Shown piece by piece: positions 1-10,355 of a stretch of DNA of 38,725 bases. Every line of letters starts with the position of its first letter. The stretch's first letter is position 1. This stretch comes from Oscillospiraceae bacterium. Its GTDB lineage: Bacteria; Bacillota_A; Clostridia; Oscillospirales; Oscillospiraceae. The stretch spans positions 1 to 38,725 of the forward strand of contig SVLG01000010.1 of NCBI GenBank assembly GCA_015068055.1, given 5' to 3'. The notes below the pieces were generated by a model that did no database searches, was not told the origin of the DNA, and worked only from the letters and a program-made list of their open reading frames with translations. The translations under genes were made by a program, and so were the position numbers.

Positions 1-2316
<2,316 letters not shown>

Positions 2317-2328
2317 GGAGTATCGCTC

Positions 2329-3096
2329 ATGCTGGAAAAGCTGCGAAAGCATAAGTTTCTTTTCAAGGTGCTGGTAAAGCGTGACTTTACCCGCAAGTAC
2401 AAGCGCACGGTTCTGGGCATGGCCTGGAGCATCCTCTCGCCGCTGATGAACCTTCTCATCATGTGGCTGGTGTTTTCCCACTTTTTCGGGAACAACGTGG
2501 ATCATTACGTGATCTATCTTTTTACCGGCCAGCTGATCTTTTCCTATTTCTCCGATGCCACCAGTATGGGTATGAGTTCCCTTATCAATAACGCCGGCAT
2601 TTTTACGAAAGTGAACGTACCCAAGTATCTCTTCCTCTTTTCCCAGAACATATCCTCTCTTATTAACTTCGGCCTCACCATGATTATTTATTTCATTTTT
2701 GTGGCTGTGGAGGGGCTTCCTTTTACGTGGGAATTTCTGCTGCTGCTCTATCCGGTGCTGTGTCTCATCGTGTTCAATACGGGGCTTAGTCTGGTGCTTT
2801 CGGCGCTGCAGGTTTTTTTCCGGGATATGCAGTATCTCTGGGGTATCCTGACGCAGCTGATCATGTGGCTGTCCGCCATTTTTTACAGCATTGATACTTT
2901 CCCACTTCGTACCCGTAACCTTTTTCTTTTCAATCCCCTGTATCTCTATATCCGCTATTTCCGCAAGATCGTGCTGGATGGAGCCATTCCTTCGCTGGGC
3001 TTTCATGCGGCCGCGGGCGCTTATGCCGTGCTGTTTTTTGCTCTGGGCTGCCATATGTACAGGAAGTATAATCAGGAATTCCTGTACTACGTCTGA
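2329..3096 (+). CDS. wzm: Polysaccharide ABC transporter permease, ABC-2 type (Wzm)
   Basis: This is the membrane subunit of a polysaccharide exporter. The 255-residue protein opens with a cytosolic amphipathic segment (LFKVLVKRDFTRKYKRTVLG) containing the R-D-F/x-Y-K-R-T-x-L-G-x-x-W motif of Wzm/TagG permeases. About six hydrophobic segments follow, and the ...FRDMQYLWGILTQLIMWLSAIFY stretch is characteristic of O-antigen and teichoic-acid permeases. AAGGAG (2315-2320) precedes the ATG at 2329. The ATPase subunit follows 13 bases after the stop. With Wzt it should flip and export a completed lipid-linked glycan across the cytoplasmic membrane. TagG-like teichoic acid export is the alternative, but the GDP-rhamnose genes and the Wzt C-terminal domain favour a polysaccharide. 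Confidence 0.92.
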   Translation: MLEKLRKHKFLFKVLVKRDFTRKYKRTVLGMAWSILSPLMNLLIMWLVFSHFFGNNVDHYVIYLFTGQLIFSYFSDATSMGMSSLINNAGIFTKVNVPKYLFLFSQNISSLINFGLTMIIYFIFVAVEGLPFTWEFLLLLYPVLCLIVFNTGLSLVLSALQVFFRDMQYLWGILTQLIMWLSAIFYSIDTFPLRTRNLFLFNPLYLYIRYFRKIVLDGAIPSLGFHAAAGAYAVLFFALGCHMYRKYNQEFLYYV

Positions 3097-3109
3097 GGAG
3101 GTGGGATAA

Positions 3110-4243
3110 GTGGAACCTCTGCTGAAAGTAAACAATGTATCCATCGCCTATAAACTGGGCGACTTTAAGGATATAGGTTTGAAGGAATGGGTTACCCGGC
3201 GGCTGACGAAGAATTTCCATGTGGAGCAGTTCATGGCTGTGGACGGCGTGTCCTTCGAGCTTTACGAGGGCGAGCTGCTGGGCATTGTGGGAGCCAACGG
3301 TGCCGGCAAGTCTACCATCCTCAAGGCCGTGGCCGGCATTATGGAGCCCCGGGGCGGCAGTATCGAACGCCGGGGCAGCGTGGCGGCGCTGCTGGAACTG
3401 GGCAGCGGTTTCGACGGGGAACTGACCGTAAAGGAAAACGCCTATCTCCGTGGTGCCATGCTGGGCTATGACGAGAAATTTATGGATGAGACCTATCAGG
3501 AGATCATCCGCTTTGCGGAGCTGGAGAAGTTTGCCGACCGGCCCTTCAAGCAGCTCTCTACGGGCATGCAGTCCCGGCTGGCTTTTGCCATTGCCTCGCT
3601 GGTAAAGCCGGAAATTCTGGTACTGGACGAGGTTTTGAGCGTGGGTGACGGAGCTTTTCAGGAAAAGAGTGCCAAAAAGATGCGGGAGATCATCGACGGC
3701 GGCGCCGCCACGATTCTGGTTTCTCATTCCCTGGACCAGATCCGGGAGCTTTCTACCAAGGTTCTTTGGCTTCATCATGGCAAACAGGTGGCTCTGGGCG
3801 ATACAAAGTGGATCTGCGACCGCTACGAGGCCTTTCTGGAGGGCGATGAGAGTGCGCTGGGCGAGGATTGGGTGGCTGTGGAAAAGGAAGCCGACCTTCT
3901 GCCGTTGATGTTTGGCCGCAACGGGGCCTACTGGCTGCGCAGCGGCTTGGGTTTGCCGCCGGGAGCGCTCTTTTTTGGCCCCTATGTCAATGCACCGGCG
4001 GGAAAGTATTGCTTTAAAGTGGAACTTGATTCTGCTGAGGATTTCCCGCCGCAGAAAGCGCGGTTTACCACCGATTCCGGTCGGGTGGAACTGGAAGCGG
4101 TAGAACTGCGCAGGGGATACAACGAGCTGTTTCTTGCGTTGGACGAGGATAAACGAGAACTGGAACTGGTAATGGAGAATCATACCGGTGAGCCTATTTT
4201 TCTCACAGATATCCGGGTGGATCCGGGCCTTCACAGAATATAA
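3110..4243 (+). CDS. wzt: Polysaccharide ABC transporter ATPase with C-terminal substrate-binding-like domain (Wzt)
   Basis: This is the ATPase partner of Wzm. It has Walker A GANGAGKST (61-69), the signature segment LSTGMQSR (149-156), Walker B ILVLDEV (169-175) and switch His206 in LVSHS. The first 240 residues are a standard Wzt/TagH-type nucleotide-binding domain. Residues about 250-377 form an extra beta-rich domain beginning near LGEDW and holding FFGPYVNAPAGKY (288-300). In O9a-type Wzt proteins a domain in this place binds the finished glycan terminus, so export here may depend on recognising a modified chain end. The start is a GTG with GAGGAGG ten or so bases upstream. The same GPY-type motif recurs in the next gene, which suggests the ATPase and methyltransferase recognise related glycan structures. 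Confidence 0.92.
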   Translation: MEPLLKVNNVSIAYKLGDFKDIGLKEWVTRRLTKNFHVEQFMAVDGVSFELYEGELLGIVGANGAGKSTILKAVAGIMEPRGGSIERRGSVAALLELGSGFDGELTVKENAYLRGAMLGYDEKFMDETYQEIIRFAELEKFADRPFKQLSTGMQSRLAFAIASLVKPEILVLDEVLSVGDGAFQEKSAKKMREIIDGGAATILVSHSLDQIRELSTKVLWLHHGKQVALGDTKWICDRYEAFLEGDESALGEDWVAVEKEADLLPLMFGRNGAYWLRSGLGLPPGALFFGPYVNAPAGKYCFKVELDSAEDFPPQKARFTTDSGRVELEAVELRRGYNELFLALDEDKRELELVMENHTGEPIFLTDIRVDPGLHRI

Positions 4244-4258
4244 ACAGAGGGTGACGAG

Positions 4259-6112
4259 ATGGATTACAGAAAGACAGAAGAGATTATGGCCTGGGTGGCC
4301 GACTATGAACGCGGCGATTTTTCGGTCAACGGCGATCTCAAGCTTTCGCGCGGACTGGCCGAGCGTTTTCAGAGACTGAATGAACGGCGTTTTCTGGGGA
4401 AACGAATGCGCTACGATGGTCAGAAAATGTATATTACCAGCGGCGAACGGGAGGGAAACAGCTTTCGGATCCCGGCAGGAGCCGTGGTTTATGGTCCCTA
4501 TTTCACCTTTCCGGCTGGAGAGTACCGGGCGGAATTCCATCTGGCCGGGGCCTCTGATCGCTTTACACTCAGTGTAGAGAGCGCAGGACACGGTACGATT
4601 GTGCAGAAAGACTGTCATGGGGTGATTTCTTCCGTGGAAACCCTGCCCTTTCTGCTTCCCGAGCGTATTGACGGGCTGGAACTGAAGCTCACAAACAAGG
4701 GCTCCGAGTCCATGGTTTTCCATGCGGTTGAAGTTTCCCTTTGCGGCGAGGAACTGAGCGATGAGGAGAAAGCAAGGCATTCCCGGCATGACCGGGAGAC
4801 CTTGGCGGCCTTTCGCGCTGCCCAGATGGAGGCCGAAAGTGCGTTGGAACCCCAGCGACAGGCGGCATCCTGCGTCCTGCCGCAAAATACCCGCCTTCGT
4901 TTTTTTAAGCGCGTTATCCGCAAGTTGATAAAACCCTATATCGCGTTCCAGATCCTGTTCAATAACGCGGCGGCGGCTCAAAATGAACGTTTGACGCGGC
5001 AGATGAGACGGGTAGGCGATTTCCTGGAATCTGTATTCTCCCGCTTGAGCCGACATGAACGGCGGCTGCAGGAAATGGAACAGCAGATTGTGGAACTGCG
5101 TGCGGTACAGGCGCTGCAAGGCGGTGCGCTGGAGCGTCAGGAGAAGGTGCAGGGCCAGTGGATAAAGTATGCGGATGACTTGCAGCGCGGCCAGAGTGAC
5201 TTGCAGCGCGGCCAGAGTGAACTGCAGCGCGGCCAGAGTGACTTGCAGCGCGGCCAGAGTGAACTGCGGAATGATCTGGATGATGAGCGTTTGTTTTGGA
5301 AAAAAGAACAGACGGAACGGCAGGAGAATTCTGCGGAGGTACAACGGAGACTGCTTCAGCTGGAGTCGCGTGAAGAAGGAGACAGCGAGGCTAGAAAAGA
5401 AATAGGCCATCTCTGGAGTAAGGTTGCAGAATTTGATGATAATTTCCGCAGCAGCTGGCAGCATGATCAGGCTACCAATAATAACCTCAACAGCCTGTGG
5501 ACGGAGCAGGGAAACCTGCGCCGGGAACTCTTTTATGAACTGGATCATCGGCTGAGAGGCCGTGTCCATGAAGAAGTTGTTGCGGAGCACCTGATCAAGG
5601 ATTCTGCGCGGGAAAAGATGGAAAGCGGTGCTGTGATCCGTTTGAATCTTGGCAGTGGTAATCTTGCTGTGGACGGTTATCTCAGCGTGGATGCCCGGAA
5701 TCTGGCATCTGTGGATGTGGTGGCGGATGTGGGAGACCTTCCCTTTGCAGCTGGCGAGGTGGACGAAATCTACTCCGCGCATCTGATTGAGCATTTTACG
5801 TTGCTTCGGCTTGAGAAGGAATTGCTGCCCCACTGGTTTTCCAGACTGAAGGATGGCGGTGTAATCCGCCTCGTTTTCCCCGATCTGCCTGCTATGATTG
5901 CGGCATACAACGCCGGTGACATGAGCTTTGATGAGCTGGGCGAGGTCATCATGGGCGGTCAGGACTATGCATTGGACTATCACTATGCGGTGCATTCCGT
6001 GGAACGGGTTTCTGCTCTGCTGAAGAAAACCGGCTTCAGGGACATCCGCGTTGTGGAAGAAGGCCGCAAAAACGGCCAGTGCCGTGAGAGCGAGATCACG
6101 GCGGTAAAGTGA
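4259..6112 (+). CDS. Coiled-coil SAM-dependent methyltransferase with N-terminal GPY beta-domain (possible chain terminator)
   Basis: This 617-residue protein has three visible parts. Residues about 45-165 are beta-rich with VVYGPYFTFPAGEY (76-89), resembling the Wzt C-terminal domain. Residues about 185-440 are highly charged and helical, with an amphipathic stretch near 216-237 (IRKLIKPYIAFQILF) that could dock on the membrane, and four perfect heptads at 307-334. Residues about 455-600 are a class I methyltransferase: LNLGSG (motif I), ADVGDLPF, then SAHLIEHF near 506-513 and LKDGGVIRLVFPDL. By analogy with WbdD of the E. coli O9a system, it may cap the nascent glycan by methylation, its coiled coil setting length. 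Unlike WbdD, no kinase domain is visible. It lies 15 bases after wzt. Methyltransferase fold is confident; the capping role is inference. Confidence 0.82.
   Translation: MDYRKTEEIMAWVADYERGDFSVNGDLKLSRGLAERFQRLNERRFLGKRMRYDGQKMYITSGEREGNSFRIPAGAVVYGPYFTFPAGEYRAEFHLAGASDRFTLSVESAGHGTIVQKDCHGVISSVETLPFLLPERIDGLELKLTNKGSESMVFHAVEVSLCGEELSDEEKARHSRHDRETLAAFRAAQMEAESALEPQRQAASCVLPQNTRLRFFKRVIRKLIKPYIAFQILFNNAAAAQNERLTRQMRRVGDFLESVFSRLSRHERRLQEMEQQIVELRAVQALQGGALERQEKVQGQWIKYADDLQRGQSDLQRGQSELQRGQSDLQRGQSELRNDLDDERLFWKKEQTERQENSAEVQRRLLQLESREEGDSEARKEIGHLWSKVAEFDDNFRSSWQHDQATNNNLNSLWTEQGNLRRELFYELDHRLRGRVHEEVVAEHLIKDSAREKMESGAVIRLNLGSGNLAVDGYLSVDARNLASVDVVADVGDLPFAAGEVDEIYSAHLIEHFTLLRLEKELLPHWFSRLKDGGVIRLVFPDLPAMIAAYNAGDMSFDELGEVIMGGQDYALDYHYAVHSVERVSALLKKTGFRDIRVVEEGRKNGQCRESEITAVK
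5177..5260 (+). repeat. In-frame 21-bp tandem repeat, four copies
   Basis: Four head-to-tail 21-bp units encode the heptad D/E-L-Q-R-G-Q-S four times inside the predicted coiled coil of the methyltransferase. Units 1, 2 and 4 (5177-5197, 5198-5218, 5240-5260) are identical; unit 3 (5219-5239) differs only at its third and fourth bases (GACT to GAAC). A fifth unit begins and decays at 5261. Because the period is a multiple of three and equals one heptad, copy-number change would lengthen or shorten the rod without breaking the frame. Confidence 0.97.
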
Positions 6113-6120
6113 GGAACGGT

Positions 6121-7194
6121 ATGAGAGTTGTACAGATCATGGAAGCGCTGGATGTGGGCGATGGGGTGAGCCTGGATGTACTCCAGCTGCAGGAAATGTT
6201 GACGGAACTGGGAGTGGAGAACGAACTCTATTCCCGGTATTGGGCCGACGGCGTTGCGCAGTATACCACACCAATTGATCAATATGAGCCCCGGGAGGAA
6301 GATCTGCGGATTTGCCATTATACCGGCTGCGGGAGCATTCTGGATGAAATGCGCAATCTTCCGGGGAAAACCGTGGTCCGCTACCACAATGTAACGCCGC
6401 CCAGCTTTTTTGCCGGGGTCAATCCGCAGGCCTGCGAGAGCTGTCAGCAGGCTCTGGAGAAGATTCGGGAAAGCATAGGCTGGTTTGAGGGGTATTGGGC
6501 AGACTCCGGTTTCAATGCCGAGGATCTTATCCGTTATGGGGCAGACAGCAGAAGTATTGACGTGCTGCCTATCCTGCTGGATACTGTTCGTCTGGATGCT
6601 ACCGCGGTGGATGCATCGCTGGAGGCGGAGCTGGACGGGCAGGAATATGTGCTTTTTGTGGGCCGTGTGGCACCCAACAAGTGCTTTGAGGATATACTCA
6701 GCGCCTTCGACTGCTACTGCCGCTATTATGACAGCGACACGAAGCTGATTCTGGCCGGAAATACAGCACATTCTGAGGAGTATACCAAAGAGATCCGGAG
6801 ACAAATTGCTGCCATGTCGGAGCCTGAACGGGTGATTATGACCGGGAAAATCAGCGATGAGAAGCTCTGCACCCTCTATCGTCATGCTTCGGCATTTCTC
6901 TGCATGAGTGAGCATGAAGGCTTCTGCATTCCTCTGCTGGAGGCCCAGCATTTTGATATTCCTGTCCTTGCCTATGCTTCCTGCGCGGTACCACACACCG
7001 TGGGTAAGGGCGGGGTTCTCCTGTACAGAAAGGATCCTGTGCTGACAGCCGATCTGCTGGAGTCGCTTTTGCATGACAAAGATCTCCGCGGCGAGGTTAT
7101 TATGGCGCAGCGGGACAATGTGGAGCTTTACAGCCGCAGGGCGATCCGGGCCCGGCTGGCAGAACTTTTAAAAAAATGGGGGGTTGAGCTATGA
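6121..7194 (+). CDS. Glycosyltransferase family 4
   Basis: This is a GT-B fold retaining glycosyltransferase of about 357 residues. The N-terminal acceptor domain starts MRVVQIMEALDVGDGVSLDV, a donor-domain strand reads YVLFVGRVAPNKCFEDIL, and the EX7E-type motif lies in SEHEGFCIPLLEAQ (about residues 265-280). These are typical of mannosyl- and rhamnosyltransferases in polysaccharide loci. The ATG at 6121 is preferred over the GTG at 6109 because GAGG (6111-6114) sits six bases before it. The downstream gene overlaps the stop by four bases. The likely donor is GDP-D-rhamnose or GDP-mannose, given the operon, but sugar and linkage cannot be read from sequence. Confidence 0.87.
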   Translation: MRVVQIMEALDVGDGVSLDVLQLQEMLTELGVENELYSRYWADGVAQYTTPIDQYEPREEDLRICHYTGCGSILDEMRNLPGKTVVRYHNVTPPSFFAGVNPQACESCQQALEKIRESIGWFEGYWADSGFNAEDLIRYGADSRSIDVLPILLDTVRLDATAVDASLEAELDGQEYVLFVGRVAPNKCFEDILSAFDCYCRYYDSDTKLILAGNTAHSEEYTKEIRRQIAAMSEPERVIMTGKISDEKLCTLYRHASAFLCMSEHEGFCIPLLEAQHFDIPVLAYASCAVPHTVGKGGVLLYRKDPVLTADLLESLLHDKDLRGEVIMAQRDNVELYSRRAIRARLAELLKKWGVEL

Positions 7195-9374
7195 GTACAC
7201 CCCGTGTTTCCGTTATTATCAATACCTATAACCGTGGTCAGCATGTAAAGCGGCTGCTGGACTGCCTGAGCCGTCAGACCTACGAAAACTTTGAAGTTAT
7301 CGTGGTCAACGGACCCTCCACCGACAATACGGATGAGGTGCTTGCGCAGTATGCCTCCGCCATTCGGGTGGGCCGCTGCCCGGAAGTGAATCTCTGCGTT
7401 TCCCGCAACATCGGCGTTCGTATGGCGGCGGGTGAGATTCTTGCCTTCATTGATGATGATGCGGTTCCCGGTGATGAGTATTGGCTGGAGAATGCGGTGC
7501 CGTATTTTGAGGAGCCGCAGGTGGCGGTTCTGGGCGGTACGGTGCATCGGATTTTTGGGCCGGAGTTCCGTTATGGTATTTTTTCGATCTTTGGTCAGAA
7601 CAACAGGACTGTTCTGCCCATGCCGATCCCGGAGAAGGACATGGAGCCCGGCTGGTATCGGCACGGTATGGGCTGCAACTTTTTCCTGCGCCGCAGCGCC
7701 GTGATGGAAGTGGGCGGCTTTGACCTCTATTACGCTTACTATCTGGATGAAACCGACCTATGTCTCCGGCTTCAGCAGGCTGGGCATCGGGTAGAATATA
7801 GTCGCCGCGTTACTGTTCTTCACGAGGCTGCCAAGGCGGACTATCGGAAGACACCGTATCACCTCAATTGGGATACCATTGCCCGTTCACGCGCCTATTT
7901 TGTGGTTAAGGCCACGGAAGGATTTGGACTCACGATGGAGGAGCGCTGCGCGAAGGCGGCGGAGTCCTGTGAAGAATGGCCCCGGAAATTTGATGAGTAT
8001 TTGAAGCACAAATACATTACAAATGAGGACCACAGGCAGTTTATGGCCCTCGTAGAGCAGGGGATGGAGGAGGGACTGCGCGACGGTGCTTCTTTAGCGC
8101 GGCGTTTGGATTATGCAATTCCTTATGAACCGGAAAATTTCCTGCCCTATAATAAAAGCATTGGCCTCAGCCACTTGAACATTTGCTATTTTTGTCAGGA
8201 TGATGTACAGAAACCGGTGGGAGGCAGCGCGACACACACGAAAGCTCTGGCCAAAGGTCTCACGGCCATGGGTCACAACGTGTATGTGATCACCCGGGCG
8301 CCAGAGATTGGCATGTTCATGTCGGATGGAATCACGATTTGTTCAGCGGTCTGCAAAGAAATAAGTGCGCCGGGCATGGAGAATTTAACCAATGCGGGAA
8401 GTTTGCTGAACTTCTCTGTGGCAGCCTACGAGAAGCTTCAGCAGATTAAAAAGAGTTTCGGAATACAGGTGCTGGAATCTCCCATTTGGGATACAAATGG
8501 TGTTGTAAGCGTCTGCATGGAAAAGGATATCCCGCTGGCGGTTCGTCTGCAAACGCCGCTGAAAATGGTGCTGGAAACCTTTCAAAGTGAAGAAAACAGA
8601 GACTTTGCACAGATTATGGAGTTTGAGGCTCTGCTGATGGACAGAGCCGATCAGATCATAGCCATCAGCGACTGTGTCCGCCATACCATCGAGGAACTCT
8701 ATGATATGGACTTTGGCGACAGAGTGGAAAAAAACTATCTGGGCATTTCCTCGGAAACTACGGCGCAGCGGAGCCGCGGCGAAGACGGAAAGCTGGTGGT
8801 TTTCTTCATTGGACGGCTGGAGCGGCGTAAGGGCATCGACAGCATTCTCGCTGCGGCTCCTGCCCTGCTGGAAAAGTACCCAACGCTGGAGTTCCGGCTG
8901 GCCGGTGACAACGAAGCCGTGGACGGTGTCCTTGGTGACACATACAAAAATGACTTCCTGCGCCGTCATGCACAGGCACCGTGGCTGGAGCGGGTGAAGT
9001 TCATGGGGCGCATCAGCGAGGAGGAAAAGGAGCAGGAATTTGCTGACTGCGATGTCTTTGTATCCCCTTCTCTCTATGAATCCTTTGGCATCATCTTCAT
9101 CGAGGCCATGCGTTATGGGACGCCCGTTATCGGTTGCCGCAGCGGCGGCATGCCGGAGGTCATCGGCGACGGGGAGGCCGGGCTTCTCTGTGAGCCGGGC
9201 GATGCCGCCGACTTTGAGCACTGCCTGGACAGGCTGCTGGCAGATCCTGCGCTGCGTCGAAAGCTGGGCGAACAGGGCCGACAGCGCCAGCGTACTCTCT
9301 TCAGCGAGGAGAGTATGTGCCGCGGCAGCGAAGCCATTTACCGGAAGATGATTGAAAAAGGCAGAAAGCCATAA
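7191..9374 (+). CDS. Bifunctional glycosyltransferase, GT2-GT4 fusion
   Basis: This 727-residue protein joins two glycosyltransferases. Residues 1 to about 260 are GT2 (GT-A fold): VSVIINTYNRGQHVKRLLDC, an acidic metal motif in AFIDDDAVPG (about 85-94), and ETDLCLRLQQAGH. Residues about 335-720 are GT4 (GT-B fold): ICYFCQDDVQKPVGGSATHT with the glycine-rich acceptor loop, FFIGRLERRKGIDSIL, and the EX7E motif in SLYESFGIIFIEAMRYG. A helical linker lies between. Fused enzymes of this kind can add two alternating linkages of a polymer, here plausibly a rhamnan or mannan backbone. It overlaps the previous gene by ATGA and ends the plus operon directly at the terminator. Specificity is unknown. 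Confidence 0.9.
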   Translation: MSTPRVSVIINTYNRGQHVKRLLDCLSRQTYENFEVIVVNGPSTDNTDEVLAQYASAIRVGRCPEVNLCVSRNIGVRMAAGEILAFIDDDAVPGDEYWLENAVPYFEEPQVAVLGGTVHRIFGPEFRYGIFSIFGQNNRTVLPMPIPEKDMEPGWYRHGMGCNFFLRRSAVMEVGGFDLYYAYYLDETDLCLRLQQAGHRVEYSRRVTVLHEAAKADYRKTPYHLNWDTIARSRAYFVVKATEGFGLTMEERCAKAAESCEEWPRKFDEYLKHKYITNEDHRQFMALVEQGMEEGLRDGASLARRLDYAIPYEPENFLPYNKSIGLSHLNICYFCQDDVQKPVGGSATHTKALAKGLTAMGHNVYVITRAPEIGMFMSDGITICSAVCKEISAPGMENLTNAGSLLNFSVAAYEKLQQIKKSFGIQVLESPIWDTNGVVSVCMEKDIPLAVRLQTPLKMVLETFQSEENRDFAQIMEFEALLMDRADQIIAISDCVRHTIEELYDMDFGDRVEKNYLGISSETTAQRSRGEDGKLVVFFIGRLERRKGIDSILAAAPALLEKYPTLEFRLAGDNEAVDGVLGDTYKNDFLRRHAQAPWLERVKFMGRISEEEKEQEFADCDVFVSPSLYESFGIIFIEAMRYGTPVIGCRSGGMPEVIGDGEAGLLCEPGDAADFEHCLDRLLADPALRRKLGEQGRQRQRTLFSEESMCRGSEAIYRKMIEKGRKP

Positions 9375-9416
9375 AGAGAGGAAGCGAAACCCCAAGAGGT
9401 TTCGCTTCCTCTCTTT
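9373..9416. terminator. Bidirectional intrinsic terminator between convergent glycan operons
   Basis: A perfect 19-bp stem (9373-9391 with 9398-9416) closes a six-base loop. It has an A run on the left and a T run on the right, so it can end transcripts from both sides. It begins inside the stop codon of the GT2-GT4 gene and ends two bases before the stop of the GtrB-like gene on the other strand. Confidence 0.93.
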
Positions 9417-9417
9417 A

Positions 9418-10353
9418 TCAGTTGTTGCCGGAATTGATGTTCTGCTGAAGGATGTTCATCTGAATCTCATAGTTCTGCCGACTCTGTTTGCCCTGGGTAT
9501 CCAAAATCAGACCACAAGTGAAGGAATGAATCGCAAAAAGAGCCAGAAAACAGGATGCAACAAAGGTGGGCATTCTGGGTACCAGACCGGTTTGATAGAA
9601 CTCAACCAACACAGGGATCAAAAACATCAGAGAACCCGCCATCAGAACAGCGGCAATCAGAGAGAAGAAGAACAGAGGCTTGTAGTCTTTGAACAGGCAG
9701 GCAATGGTTTTCAGAACCTTAAAACCGTCGGAGAAAGTGTTCAGCTTGGACACACTGCCCTTAGGACGATCCCGGTATCCGACAGGGATAGATGCCAGCG
9801 CAAGGTTTTTGTCCAATGCGTGAATGGTCATCTCAGTTTCAATCTCAAAACCCTTGGAGAGGATGGGGAATCCCTTGACGAACATACGACTGAAAGCACG
9901 GTAGCCGGTCATGATGTCGGTAACATTCCCCTTAAAGAACAGGTTCACAAGCTTTCTGACCAGTACGTTGCCCGTGTTGTGAAAGGGGCGTTTGTTTTCG
10001 GTAAAGTATGTGGAGGAGAGACGGTCACCGATGACCATGTCATAGCCTTCGTTCAGCACCTTGTCAACCATCTCCCGGGCATTCTCTGCGGGGTAGGTAT
10101 CATCGCCGTCGATCATCAGGTAACAGTCCGCATCAATCTCCCGAAACATGGAGCGTATAACATTACCCTTACCCTGACGACGCTCGTAGCGAACGATGGC
10201 CCCTGCGGCACGGGCGATTTCGTCCGTGCCATCCGAGGAATTGTTGTCGTAGACATATATGTCCGCCTCCGGCAAGGCCGCCTTGTAGTCACGAATGACT
10301 TTTGCAATGGTCTTGCTCTCGTTGTAGCAAGGAATCAGAACTGCGATACTCAT
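9418..10353 (-). CDS. Polyprenyl-phosphate glycosyltransferase, GtrB/DPM1-like GT2
   Basis: This 311-residue protein starts SIAVLIPCYNESKTIAKVI and has the GT2 motifs YDNNSSDGT, RRQGKGNVIRSMF and MIDGDDTYPAE, then GDRLSS. Such enzymes load a sugar from a nucleotide donor onto undecaprenyl phosphate. Two C-terminal membrane segments (about 230-252 and 265-290) match the GtrB type. The ATG at 10353 is preferred to the GTG at 10359 because GGAG is about ten bases upstream. It directly follows the DUF6020-like membrane protein; such pairs often work as a donor maker plus a GT-C-type transferase that decorates a glycan outside the membrane. It is last in the minus operon. The sugar is unknown; glucose, mannose or GlcNAc are all possible. 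Confidence 0.88.
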   Translation of the reverse strand: MSIAVLIPCYNESKTIAKVIRDYKAALPEADIYVYDNNSSDGTDEIARAAGAIVRYERRQGKGNVIRSMFREIDADCYLMIDGDDTYPAENAREMVDKVLNEGYDMVIGDRLSSTYFTENKRPFHNTGNVLVRKLVNLFFKGNVTDIMTGYRAFSRMFVKGFPILSKGFEIETEMTIHALDKNLALASIPVGYRDRPKGSVSKLNTFSDGFKVLKTIACLFKDYKPLFFFSLIAAVLMAGSLMFLIPVLVEFYQTGLVPRMPTFVASCFLALFAIHSFTCGLILDTQGKQSRQNYEIQMNILQQNINSGNN

Positions 10354-10355
10354 AA

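Noticed and set aside
5177..5260. CRISPR-like repeats
   Set aside because: Units are contiguous 21-mers with no spacers and in frame with a protein.
2930..5995. A very long open frame (about 1021 codons) on the minus strand opposite wzm, wzt and the methyltransferase
   Set aside because: It mirrors the codon structure of the real plus-strand genes, has no recognisable domain, and lacks a ribosome site.
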